A stretch of DNA of 64,000 nucleotides from Streptomyces glaucescens. GTDB taxonomy: Bacteria; Actinomycetota; Actinomycetes; Streptomycetales; Streptomycetaceae. The DNA lies in assembly GCF_000761215.1 (NCBI RefSeq), contig NZ_CP009438.1, forward strand, positions 4,543,501-4,607,500. The letters are read 5' to 3'. Numbering within the stretch: position 1 is the stretch's first letter; every line of letters begins with the position of its first letter. Below the pieces are notes generated by a model. The model was not told where the DNA came from and searched no databases. It saw nothing but the letters and a program-made list of their open reading frames with translations. Shown here one piece after another: positions 8,162 through 16,700 of this stretch. The position numbers and the translations under genes were made by a program.

Positions 8162-8598
8162 GGCGTGTCCGCCCGGCCGCCGTCGCCGCCGCCGTGGCCG
8201 CGCTCGTCCTGCTCGCGCCGACGTACGCCGTGTTCGTCCCGGCCGCCTGGCAGCGTGTCCAGGCCCGGGGCGGAACGCCGTCCACCGCCGCCTTCCACGG
8301 CGGCGCCTGCCTGCTCGGCGAGTGCGCCGTCACGTTCTCCGTCGCGGGCGAGCGGGTGACGGCCCGGCTCCCGGTCGGCACCCGGTCCGGCGGGCACGAC
8401 AGCGGCGACACGGTGACGGTGCGCCACCCGCCCGGGGAGCCGGGGCGGGCCGTGCTCGCGGACGACACCGGTCGCGCCGGCGTGGCCCTGCTGCTCGCGG
8501 TGCCGCTCGGGGCGACCCTCGCGGTGTGCTGCGCGGCCCGGGCGGTGTCGTCCAGAGGCCGCGGCGCCCGTCGCTCAGGGCCCGCGCGGGCCTCCTGA
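8137..8598 (+). CDS. Small two-span membrane protein, function unknown
   Basis: A 153-codon frame between nusG and rplK with strong G/C third positions along its length, which argues that it is coding. It has one membrane span at about residues 14-36 (AAVAAAVAALVLLAPTYAVF), an exposed middle with two cysteines (GGACLLGECAV), and a second span near residues 110-130 (VALLLAVPLGATLAV) before a basic tail. There is no clear Shine-Dalgarno sequence, and the assumed GTG lies inside the nusG terminator loop, so the start is uncertain. I do not recognise the family. Confidence 0.55.
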   Translation: MSTGPGRPRRVRPAAVAAAVAALVLLAPTYAVFVPAAWQRVQARGGTPSTAAFHGGACLLGECAVTFSVAGERVTARLPVGTRSGGHDSGDTVTVRHPPGEPGRAVLADDTGRAGVALLLAVPLGATLAVCCAARAVSSRGRGARRSGPARAS

Positions 8599-8608
8599 CC
8601 AGGGCGAT

Positions 8609-8638
8609 TTCTGGTACGGAGGAAGCAGGGGCTATCGT
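8609..8638 (+). promoter_or_regulatory. Weak candidate promoter for rplK-rplA
   Basis: TTCTGG (8609-8614) and TATCGT (8633-8638) with an 18-bp spacer, about 90 nt before rplK. The -10 is good and the -35 poor. The position fits an independent rplKA transcript after the nusG terminator. Confidence 0.35.
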
Positions 8639-8729
8639 TGTGCGGTATGCCATCTGTCTGGATCGTGCTCCAGCACCGATCCCCACGGGCAGCTGGTAAT
8701 CAACCTCTCAGTAAGGACCCGGAGAGAGC

Positions 8730-9164
8730 ATGCCTCCCAAGAAGAAGAAGGTCACGGGGCTCATCAAGCTCCAGATCCAGGCCGGTGCCGCGAACCCGGC
8801 CCCGCCGGTCGGCCCCGCGCTGGGTCAGCACGGCGTGAACATCATGGAGTTCTGCAAGGCCTACAACGCCGCGACCGAGTCGCAGCGCGGTTGGGTCATC
8901 CCGGTGGAGATCACGGTCTACGAGGACCGTTCCTTCACCTTCATCACCAAGACCCCTCCGGCCGCCAAGATGATCCTCAAGGCCGCGGGCGTGGAGAAGG
9001 GCTCCGGCGAGCCGCACAAGACCAAGGTCGCGAAGCTCACCCGCGAGCAGGTCCGCGAGATCGCCACCACCAAGATGCCCGACCTCAACGCCAACGACCT
9101 GGACGCCGCCGAGAAGATCATCGCCGGCACCGCCCGTTCCATGGGCGTCACGGTCGAGGGCTGA
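8730..9164 (+). CDS. rplK: 50S ribosomal protein L11
   Basis: A 144-residue L11, which binds the GTPase-associated region of 23S rRNA, supports factor binding and is needed for RelA activation. The sequence is full length, with the Pro-rich N-domain (GAANPAPPVGPALGQHGVNIMEFCKAYN) and the rRNA-binding C-domain ending ARSMGVTVEG. L11 is the site of thiopeptide (thiostrepton) action and is methylated by PrmA in many bacteria. ATG at 8730 follows CCGGAGAG. rplA follows after 83 bp. Confidence 0.97.
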   Translation: MPPKKKKVTGLIKLQIQAGAANPAPPVGPALGQHGVNIMEFCKAYNAATESQRGWVIPVEITVYEDRSFTFITKTPPAAKMILKAAGVEKGSGEPHKTKVAKLTREQVREIATTKMPDLNANDLDAAEKIIAGTARSMGVTVEG

Positions 9165-9247
9165 CCCCCACCCCCGTAGAACAGCAGAAGTGTGGAAGGG
9201 CCTGCTCGGCCCGGACCACGACTCCTAAGAAGCAACAGGAGCTTTAA

Positions 9248-9973
9248 GTGAGCAAGCGCAGCAAGTCTCTCCGCGCTGCGGACGCCAAGATCGACCGGGA
9301 GAAGCTCTACGCTCCCCTCGAGGCCGTCCGTCTCGCCAAGGAGACCTCCACGACCAAGTTCGACGGCACCGTCGAGGTCGCCTTCCGCCTGGGTGTCGAC
9401 CCGCGCAAGGCCGACCAGATGGTCCGTGGCACCGTGAACCTCCCGCACGGCACCGGCAAGACCGCCCGGGTCCTGGTCTTCGCGACCGGTGACCGTGCCG
9501 AGGCCGCGCGTGCCGCGGGCGCCGACATCGTCGGCGCCGACGAGCTGATCGACGAGGTCTCGAAGGGCCGTCTGGACTTCGACGCCGTCGTCGCCACCCC
9601 GGACCTCATGGGCAAGGTCGGCCGCCTCGGCCGCGTGCTCGGTCCCCGTGGTCTGATGCCGAACCCGAAGACCGGCACCGTGACCCCGGACGTCGCCAAG
9701 GCTGTCACCGACATCAAGGGCGGCAAGATCGAGTTCCGTGTCGACAAGCACGCGAACCTGCACTTCATCATCGGCAAGACGTCGTTCGACGACAGCAAGC
9801 TGGTGGAGAACTACGGCGCGGCCCTGGAGGAGATCCTCCGTCTGAAGCCGTCCGCCGCCAAGGGTCGCTACATCAAGAAGGCCGCCATCACCACCACGAT
9901 GGGCCCCGGCATCCCGGTCGACCCGAACCGCACCCGCAACCTCCTCGTCGAGGAGGACCCGGCCGCGGTCTGA
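9248..9973 (+). CDS. rplA: 50S ribosomal protein L1
   Basis: A 241-residue L1, which forms the mobile stalk near the E-site tRNA and in many bacteria represses its own operon. The family motifs DGTVEVAFRLGVDPRKADQM, the GRVLGPRGLMPNPKTGTVT loop, and the final GPGIPVDPNRTRN are present. GTG at 9248 follows AACAGGAG. A perfect terminator at 9999-10032 closes the rplKA unit. Confidence 0.97.
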   Translation: MSKRSKSLRAADAKIDREKLYAPLEAVRLAKETSTTKFDGTVEVAFRLGVDPRKADQMVRGTVNLPHGTGKTARVLVFATGDRAEAARAAGADIVGADELIDEVSKGRLDFDAVVATPDLMGKVGRLGRVLGPRGLMPNPKTGTVTPDVAKAVTDIKGGKIEFRVDKHANLHFIIGKTSFDDSKLVENYGAALEEILRLKPSAAKGRYIKKAAITTTMGPGIPVDPNRTRNLLVEEDPAAV

Positions 9974-9998
9974 GCCTGAGGCTCGCCCCTCCGGTTCA

Positions 9999-10032
9999 CG
10001 GGCCCCGCACCCCCTCCAGGGTGCGGGGCCCG
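9999..10032 (+). terminator. rplKA terminator
   Basis: A perfect 14-bp stem (9999-10012 with 10019-10032), 6-nt loop, followed by TCCCTGTT, 26 nt after the rplA stop. Confidence 0.85.
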
Positions 10033-10098
10033 TCCCTGTTCCCGGCCCGTTGTCAGTGCCCTGGGATAGCGTTCCGGTACGGGACGCAGGGGGGACGC

Positions 10099-10929
10099 AT
10101 GACGAGGACGGGTGTGCGAGGACTGCCGCGGCAGGCGGCGCTCCTGGTCGCGGTGCTGGCCGTGCTGGCGGGGACGGCCGCCTGCACGACGGCCGGCGGT
10201 GCCGGGGAGCCCGCCGCGACGGGGCGTGCGGCCGGGGTGCCGGCCGGGTTGCGGGAGGCGGCGCGGGCCACCGAGGCGGCCCGTTCGGCGCGGGTCGAGT
10301 CGGCCACGACCATCGGCTCGGTGATCTCCCTGTCCGCGGAGGGCGTGCTCGGCTGGGCCGGCGACGTCACCGGCACGCTGACGCTCACCTGCACCGGCGG
10401 CACGATGGCCGACGCCCTGCGCCGGCTGGGGAGCACCACCATGCAGGCCCGCTATCTGCCGGACGCCTACTACGCGCGCATGGGCGACGCGTTCGCCGCG
10501 CGGACGGGCGGCAGACACTGGGTGAGATACGCGTACGACGACCTCGACAGCCTCGCGGGCGGCTCCGGGGCGCAGCTCGGGGACCAGATGCGCGACTCGA
10601 CCCCGGACCGCTCCCTGAAGCTGCTGCTGGCCTCCGGTGACGTGCGCCGGGTGGGCGCCGAGCGGGTGCGCGGCCGGCGGACCACGCACTATTCGGGCAC
10701 GGTCGAGGCGGGGGACAGCGGGGTCACCGGGCAGACCGTCGACGTATGGATCGACGGGCGGGACCTGCTGGTCAAGAAGGTGGAGAGGGGGCGCACGGCG
10801 TCCGGCGAACTGATCCAGACCGCCTACTACGCGGACTACGGCGCCGAGGTCGACGCCAGGCGGCCCCCGGCCTCGGACACCCGGGACTTCGCGGAACTCG
10901 TGGGCGCCGGGAAGGGCGAGGGCGCCTGA
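10099..10929 (+). CDS. Secreted lipoprotein, LppX/LprAFG-like, paralogue 1
   Basis: A 276-residue exported lipoprotein. The basic N-terminus and hydrophobic core lead to the lipobox LAGTAAC with lipidated Cys29. The mature domain resembles the beta-rich LppX/LprAFG or DUF6612-type fold: an N-terminal helix (LREAARATEAARSARVES), strands, the motif RTTHYSGTV near residue 195 and VDVWIDGRDLLVKK. Such proteins may bind lipids in the cell envelope, but no ligand can be assigned. It shares the THYSGTV and D(V/M)W(I/V)DG landmarks with its neighbour, so they are probably tandem paralogues. ATG 10099 follows a G-rich ribosome-binding site. Confidence 0.75.
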   Translation: MTRTGVRGLPRQAALLVAVLAVLAGTAACTTAGGAGEPAATGRAAGVPAGLREAARATEAARSARVESATTIGSVISLSAEGVLGWAGDVTGTLTLTCTGGTMADALRRLGSTTMQARYLPDAYYARMGDAFAARTGGRHWVRYAYDDLDSLAGGSGAQLGDQMRDSTPDRSLKLLLASGDVRRVGAERVRGRRTTHYSGTVEAGDSGVTGQTVDVWIDGRDLLVKKVERGRTASGELIQTAYYADYGAEVDARRPPASDTRDFAELVGAGKGEGA

Positions 10930-11030
10930 TCAGGACGAGGCGGAGGGGAAATGCGGGGGCCGCGCCCTCTGCCTCTCGGATAGGCTCGCGGCCTCTGTGT
11001 GTCAGCCATGTGTCCCGTGGGGGGAAATCC

Positions 11031-11864
11031 ATGAAGTCGGCCAAGTCGTCCATATCCGCTGCCGCGCTCGCCGCGCTGCTGCTCGCCGGTGGTGCCGTGA
11101 GCTGCGGCACGGAGGAGTCGCCCGGGATGTCGCCGGCGGCGGCGGTCGCCAAGGCGGCGAAGAACACCGAGGAGATCTCCTCCCTCCGCTACCGCATGAA
11201 GGGCCAGGTCCCCCAGCAGGGCCGCATCGAGGCCGAGGCCTCGATGCGGATGAAGCCCTCCGTGGCCATGAGCATGAAGATGACGGCGCTCGACCAGGGC
11301 GAGCAGGGCACCGTCGAGCTCCGCCTCGTCGACAAGGCGATGTACATCGGCGGCGGCGCGGCGATGGCCAAGGAGATGGACGGCAAGAGCTGGATGAAGT
11401 TCGACCTGTCCGCGCTGGGCGCGGGCAAGGAGCTGAACCAGCTCGGCGCCGCCGGCCAGGCGGACCGCAACCCGGCGCAGGAGACCGCCATCCTCACCGG
11501 TGCCAAGGACGTCGAGAAGGTCGGCACGGAGAAGGTCGACGGCGTGGAGACCACCCACTACTCGGGCACGGTCACCCTCGACGAGTTCCGCGACTCGCTC
11601 AAGGACGAGGACAAGGCCACCCGGGAGCGGCGTGAGAAGAGCCTCGACCAGTACGAGAAGATGGGCGTCGACAAGCTCACCATGGACATGTGGGTGGACG
11701 GCGACGACCGCACCAAGCAGTTCCGGATGCGCGGCGACGCCGACGGCGGACCGCTCGACGTCACCATCACCTTCCTCGACGTCAACGAGCCGGTGGAGAT
11801 CGCCGCCCCGCCCGCCGACGAGGTCACCGACCTCGCGGAGATGATGGAGCAGAGCGGCGCCTGA
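11031..11864 (+). CDS. Secreted lipoprotein, LppX/LprAFG-like, paralogue 2
   Basis: A 277-residue lipoprotein with lipobox LAGGAVSC (lipidated Cys25). The mature part is rich in Met and Lys (RMKGQVPQQGRIEAEASMRMK). It carries ETTHYSGTVTLDEF near residue 180 and LTMDMWVDGDDRTKQFRM, aligning with landmarks in the preceding gene. ATG 11031 follows GGGGGAAA. Together the pair interrupts the classical rplKA-rplJL order. Both are probably anchored on the outer face of the membrane; the role is unknown. Confidence 0.78.
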   Translation: MKSAKSSISAAALAALLLAGGAVSCGTEESPGMSPAAAVAKAAKNTEEISSLRYRMKGQVPQQGRIEAEASMRMKPSVAMSMKMTALDQGEQGTVELRLVDKAMYIGGGAAMAKEMDGKSWMKFDLSALGAGKELNQLGAAGQADRNPAQETAILTGAKDVEKVGTEKVDGVETTHYSGTVTLDEFRDSLKDEDKATRERREKSLDQYEKMGVDKLTMDMWVDGDDRTKQFRMRGDADGGPLDVTITFLDVNEPVEIAAPPADEVTDLAEMMEQSGA

Positions 11865-11894
11865 GCGCGGCGTTCGATCCCTCCGGGACCGGAT

Positions 11895-11924
11895 TTGCCC
11901 CACGGCGACCCGGTCACGTACTCT
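11895..11924 (+). promoter_or_regulatory. rplJL promoter
   Basis: TTGCCC (11895-11900), an 18-bp spacer and TACTCT (11919-11924) make a good vegetative promoter. Transcription would begin near 11931, leaving a leader of about 240 nt before rplJ. Confidence 0.7.
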
Positions 11925-11930
11925 CCTACA

Positions 11931-12170
11931 GAAGCCAAAGACCGCTGGTCGTTGCCGTGCGCTCCGAGAGAGGGCGCGGTGGCCGAAGGATCCGCTGAAC
12001 TGCGGACGACCCGCGCAGGTGACTGTGGAAGTGCTCCCGGTTCGGTTCCGCCCGTACGGAATCCGTCTGGTCGAGCTACGCCCCGAGCGCCTGCGCCGGG
12101 GCGTTTCGTTTTCCCCAGTCCTCCTTCGGGTCCGCGCGGTCCGAATCACCCGGAAGGAGGCCGAGGCTCT
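11931..12170 (+). promoter_or_regulatory. Ribosomal protein L10 leader with attenuator-like hairpin
   Basis: A long untranslated leader before rplJ. The position fits the conserved L10 leader, in which L10(L12)4 binds its own mRNA. A terminator-like element lies at 12078-12113: 8-bp arms (12078-12085 and 12097-12104), an internal GCG/CGC extension, and a T-rich tail TTTCGTTTT. It is one of very few T-tract terminators here and would stop transcription 60 nt short of rplJ unless an alternative fold wins. GGAAGGAGG (12152-12160) is the ribosome-binding site. Confidence 0.65.
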
Positions 12171-12701
12171 ATGGCGAGGCCCGACAAGGCTGCCGCGGTT
12201 GCCGAACTGACGGACAAGTTCCGCAGCTCCAACGCCGCCGTGCTGACCGAGTACCGCGGTCTCACCGTGGCGCAGCTCAAGACGCTGCGTCGTTCGCTCG
12301 GTGAGAACGCCCAGTACGCCGTGGTGAAGAACACGCTGACCAAGATTGCGGCCAACGAGGCCGGGATCACGCTGGACGACCAGCTCTTCGCTGGTCCGAC
12401 GGCCGTCGCCTTCGTCACCGGTGACCCGGTGGAGTCGGCGAAGGGTCTCCGTGACTTCGCCAAGGAGAACCCGAATCTCATCATCAAGGGCGGTGTCCTT
12501 GACGGCAAGGCGCTGTCCGCCGATGAGATCAAGAAGCTTGCGGACCTCGAGTCCCGCGAGGTTCTGCTGTCCAAGCTGGCCGGTGCGCTCAAGGGCAAGC
12601 AGTCCCAGGCTGCCTCTGTCTTCCAGGCGCTGCCGTCGAAGCTCGTCCGCACCGTGGACGCGCTTCGGGCCAAGCAGGACGAGCAGGGCGGTGCCGAGTA
12701 A
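12171..12701 (+). CDS. rplJ: 50S ribosomal protein L10
   Basis: A 176-residue L10, the base of the L7/L12 stalk. The N-terminal rRNA-binding domain is clear (KAAAVAELTDKFRSSNAAVLTEYRGLTVAQLKTLRRSL in two pieces), with AVVKNTLTKIA. The C-terminal helix that carries L12 dimers ends the protein (LPSKLVRTVDALRAKQDEQGG). ATG 12171 is fixed by a strong GGAAGGAGG. It is probably autoregulated through the leader just upstream. rplL follows after 119 bp. Confidence 0.97.
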   Translation: MARPDKAAAVAELTDKFRSSNAAVLTEYRGLTVAQLKTLRRSLGENAQYAVVKNTLTKIAANEAGITLDDQLFAGPTAVAFVTGDPVESAKGLRDFAKENPNLIIKGGVLDGKALSADEIKKLADLESREVLLSKLAGALKGKQSQAASVFQALPSKLVRTVDALRAKQDEQGGAE

Positions 12702-12820
12702 CTCGGCTCGCTTTCTGATCCTGGCCGCCTGAGCGCGGCGAGGGTCGCAGCGGGCCCGAACGTACGCCCGCCTCACCCAGTACATCCGGCACCTGCCGAT
12801 CGAGTGGAAGGACCGCCATC

Positions 12821-13210
12821 ATGGCGAAGCTCACCCAGGACGAGCTGCTTGCCCAGTTCGAGGAGATGACCCTCATCGAGCTCTCCGAGTTCGTGAAGGC
12901 CTTCGAGGAGAAGTTCGACGTCACCGCCGCCGCTGCCGCGCCGGTCGTCGTCGCCGGTGGTGCCGCTGGTGGCGCCGCCGCCGAGGCCGCCGAGGAGAAG
13001 GACGAGTTCGACGTCATCCTCACCGGCGCCGGCGACAAGAAGATCCAGGTCATCAAGGTCGTGCGCGAGCTGACCTCCCTCGGCCTGAAGGAGGCCAAGG
13101 ACCTGGTCGACGGCACCCCGAAGCCGGTCCTCGAGAAGGTCAACAAGGAGGCCGCGGACAAGGCTGCCGAGGCCCTCAAGGGCGCCGGCGCCTCCGTCGA
13201 GGTCAAGTAA
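12821..13210 (+). CDS. rplL: 50S ribosomal protein L7/L12
   Basis: A 129-residue stalk protein that recruits translational GTPases. An N-terminal dimerisation domain (LTQDELLAQFEEMTLIELSEFVKAFEEKF in pieces) is joined by an Ala/Gly hinge (about residues 42-62) to the C-terminal domain (EKDEFDVILTGAGDKKIQVIKVVRELTSLGLKEAKDLVDGTPK in pieces). ATG 12821 is preceded by GGAAGGACC. It is expressed at several copies per ribosome and shares its transcript with rplJ. Confidence 0.97.
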   Translation: MAKLTQDELLAQFEEMTLIELSEFVKAFEEKFDVTAAAAAPVVVAGGAAGGAAAEAAEEKDEFDVILTGAGDKKIQVIKVVRELTSLGLKEAKDLVDGTPKPVLEKVNKEAADKAAEALKGAGASVEVK

Positions 13211-13764
13211 GGCCTCGCGGTCCGCACCGCACTCCCGCGACGCTGAGCTCGGCCTCCTGAGGCTGTAACGCGAACGCACCGAAGAGCGATCATCCATCCG
13301 GGTGGTCGCTCTTCGGCGTTCCCGGGGGGCGCGCTCGGTTGCCTTGCGCCGCTCGTGACGGGGGGTAAGGTGATCTTCGTCGTGTCTCCGGAGGGTCTGG
13401 TTCCGGCCAGGGGGGCCTTGACGAACCGCACGCAGCGCGCAATTCTCAGGACGCGTCGTCACAACGGTCCGAATCCGAGGCATGGATCGACGACGAAGAG
13501 GGCAGTATCAACGTGCGTTGAGGGCAGGCATGGCGCAGGCGTTGAGAACAGATGGGTCTCCGAAATGCGGGACTGGACATCAGTGTGCCAAGTGGCTACA
13601 CTGACCCTTTGCGCTGCCTGTTAGCTGTCCCCTGCCCGTCACCAGGGGTCTACCCTCAACCAAGCCGACGAGCGAATCTCCTCTGACCTGGGGTTTCCCG
13701 TCTCGCGCCTGGAAGAGGGGCCGGTACGCGCGTAGTGAGTCCGAGCCCTCGGAAGGACCCCCTC
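13211..13764 (+). promoter_or_regulatory. rplL-rpoB intergenic region: hairpin and rpoB promoter
   Basis: This 554-bp gap holds no convincing gene. At 13279-13316 a 16-bp stem (three G-U pairs) encloses CATCCG and can act as partial terminator or attenuator, separating r-protein from polymerase expression. At 13574-13602 TGGACA, 17 bp and TACACT form a strong vegetative promoter for rpoBC, with a start near 13609 and a leader of about 155 nt. GGAAGGA (13751-13757) is the ribosome-binding site that selects the TTG at 13765. Confidence 0.75.
13574..13602 (+). promoter_or_regulatory. rpoBC promoter
   Basis: TGGACA (13574-13579) and TACACT (13597-13602) with an ideal 17-bp spacer. It is among the best consensus matches in the window and lies downstream of the rplL hairpin. 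Confidence 0.75.
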
Positions 13765-16700
13765 TTGGCCGCCTCGCGCAACGCCTCGACCGCGAATACG
13801 AACAACGCTGCCAGCACCGCCCCGCTGCGCATCTCCTTTGCAAAGATCAAGGAGCCCCTCGAGGTTCCGAACCTTCTCGCGCTCCAGACCGAGAGCTTCG
13901 ACTGGCTGCTCGGCAACGACGCGTGGAAGGCTCGCGTCGAGGAGGCCCTCGAGAACGGTCAGGACGTCCCCACCAAGTCCGGTCTGGAGGAGATCTTCGA
14001 GGAGATCTCCCCGATCGAGGACTTCAGCGGGTCGATGTCGCTGACCTTCCGCGACCACCGCTTCGAGCCGCCGAAGAACTCCATCGACGAGTGCAAGGAG
14101 CGCGACTTCACGTACGCCGCCCCGCTCTTCGTCACGGCCGAGTTCACCAACAACGAGACCGGCGAGATCAAGTCCCAGACGGTCTTCATGGGCGACTTCC
14201 CGCTCATGACCAACAAGGGCACCTTCGTCATCAACGGCACCGAGCGTGTCGTGGTGTCGCAGCTGGTCCGTTCGCCGGGTGTCTACTTCGACTCCAGCAT
14301 CGACAAGACGTCCGACAAGGACATCTTCTCCGCCAAGATCATCCCGTCCCGGGGTGCCTGGCTGGAGATGGAGATCGACAAGCGCGACATGGTCGGTGTC
14401 CGCATCGACCGCAAGCGCAAGCAGTCCGTGACCGTCCTGCTCAAGGCGCTCGGCTGGACGACCGAGCAGATCCTCGAGGAGTTCGGCGAGTACGAGTCCA
14501 TGCGCGCCACCCTGGAGAAGGACCACACCCAGGGCCAGGACGACGCGCTGCTCGACATCTACCGCAAGCTGCGTCCGGGCGAGCCGCCCACCCGTGAGGC
14601 CGCGCAGACGCTGCTCGAGAACCTCTACTTCAACCCCAAGCGCTACGACCTCGCCAAGGTCGGCCGCTACAAGGTCAACAAGAAGCTGGGTACGGACACC
14701 CCGCTGGACGCGGGCATCCTGACCGTCGAGGACATCATCGCGACGATCAAGTACCTGGTGAAGCTGCACGCCGGCGAGACCGAGACGGTCGGCGACAGCG
14801 GCGAGACGGTCGTCGTCGAGACGGACGACATCGACCACTTCGGCAACCGTCGTCTGCGCAGCGTCGGCGAGCTCATCCAGAACCAGGTCCGCACGGGTCT
14901 GGCGCGTATGGAGCGAGTCGTCCGCGAGCGCATGACGACGCAGGACGTCGAGGCGATCACGCCGCAGACCCTGATCAACATCCGGCCGGTCGTCGCCTCC
15001 ATCAAGGAGTTCTTCGGCACCAGCCAGCTGTCCCAGTTCATGGACCAGAACAACCCGCTGTCCGGGCTGACGCACAAGCGTCGTCTGTCCGCGCTCGGCC
15101 CGGGTGGTCTCTCCCGTGAGCGGGCCGGCTTCGAGGTCCGCGACGTGCACCCGTCGCACTACGGCCGCATGTGCCCGATCGAGACCCCCGAAGGCCCGAA
15201 CATCGGTCTGATCGGCTCGCTCGCCTCCTACGGCCGCGTCAACGCCTTCGGTTTCGTCGAGACCCCGTACCGCAAGGTCGTCGACGGCCAGGTCACCGAC
15301 GAGGTGGACTACCTGACCGCCGACGAGGAGGACCGCTTCGTCATCGCGCAGGCCAACGCCACGCTCGGCGACGACATGCGCTTCTCCGAGGCTCGCGTCC
15401 TGGTCCGCCGCCGTGGCGGCGAGGTCGACTACGTCAGCCCCGAGGACGTCGACTACATGGACGTCTCGCCGCGCCAGATGGTGTCGGTCGCGACCGCCAT
15501 GATCCCGTTCCTCGAGCACGACGACGCCAACCGTGCCCTCATGGGCGCGAACATGATGCGCCAGGCCGTTCCGCTCATCCAGGCGGAGGCCCCGCTCGTC
15601 GGCACCGGCATGGAGTACCGCTCCGCCGTCGACGCCGGCGACGTCGTCAAGGCCGAGAAGGCCGGTGTGGTCCAGGAGGTCTCCGCGGACTACATCACCA
15701 CCGCCAACGACGACGGCACGTACATCACGTACCGCCTGGCCAAGTTCGCCCGCTCCAACCAGGGCACCTCGGTCAACCAGAAGGTCATCGTCAACGAGGG
15801 CGACCGCGTCATCGAGGGCCAGGTCCTCGCCGACGGCCCGGCCACCCAGAACGGTGAGATGGCCCTCGGCAAGAACCTGCTCGTGGCGTTCATGCCGTGG
15901 GAGGGTCACAACTACGAGGACGCGATCATCCTGTCGCAGCGCCTCGTGCAGGACGACGTCCTCTCCTCGATCCACATCGAGGAGCACGAGGTCGACGCCC
16001 GTGACACCAAGCTCGGCCCCGAGGAGATCACCCGGGACATCCCGAACGTCTCCGAGGAGGTCCTCGCCGACCTCGACGAGCGCGGCATCATCCGCATCGG
16101 TGCCGAGGTCATCGCCGGTGACATCCTCGTCGGCAAGGTCACGCCCAAGGGTGAGACCGAGCTGACGCCGGAGGAGCGCCTGCTGCGCGCGATCTTCGGT
16201 GAGAAGGCCCGTGAGGTCCGTGACACCTCGCTGAAGGTGCCGCACGGCGAGACCGGCAAGGTCATCGGCGTGCGCGTCTTCGACCGCGAGGAGGGCGACG
16301 AGCTGCCCCCGGGCGTGAACCAGCTCGTGCGCGTCTACGTCGCCCAGAAGCGCAAGATCACCGACGGTGACAAGCTCGCCGGCCGCCACGGCAACAAGGG
16401 TGTCATCTCCAAGATCCTGCCCATCGAGGACATGCCGTTCCTCGAGGACGGGACCCCGGTCGACATCATCCTCAACCCGCTGGGTGTGCCGTCCCGAATG
16501 AACCCGGGACAGGTGCTGGAGATCCACCTCGGCTGGCTCGCCAGCCGCGGCTGGGACGTCTCCGGTCTCGCCGACGAGTGGGCCCAGCGCCTGCAGGCCA
16601 TCGGCGCCGACCAGGTCGCCCCCGGCACCAACGTCGCGACCCCGGTCTTCGACGGTGCCCGCGAGGACGAGCTGGCGGGTCTGCTGCAGCACACCATCCC

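Noticed and set aside
13735..13764. Upstream GTG start for rpoB at 13735
   Set aside because: It would place GGAAGGA inside the coding region and add ten residues absent from the known Streptomyces N-terminus; TTG 13765 has correct spacing to that site.
15022..15108. Possible rifampicin-resistance changes in rpoB
   Set aside because: The SQLSQFMDQNNPLSG...THKRRLSALGPGG region reads as wild type, with no substitution at the usual positions.
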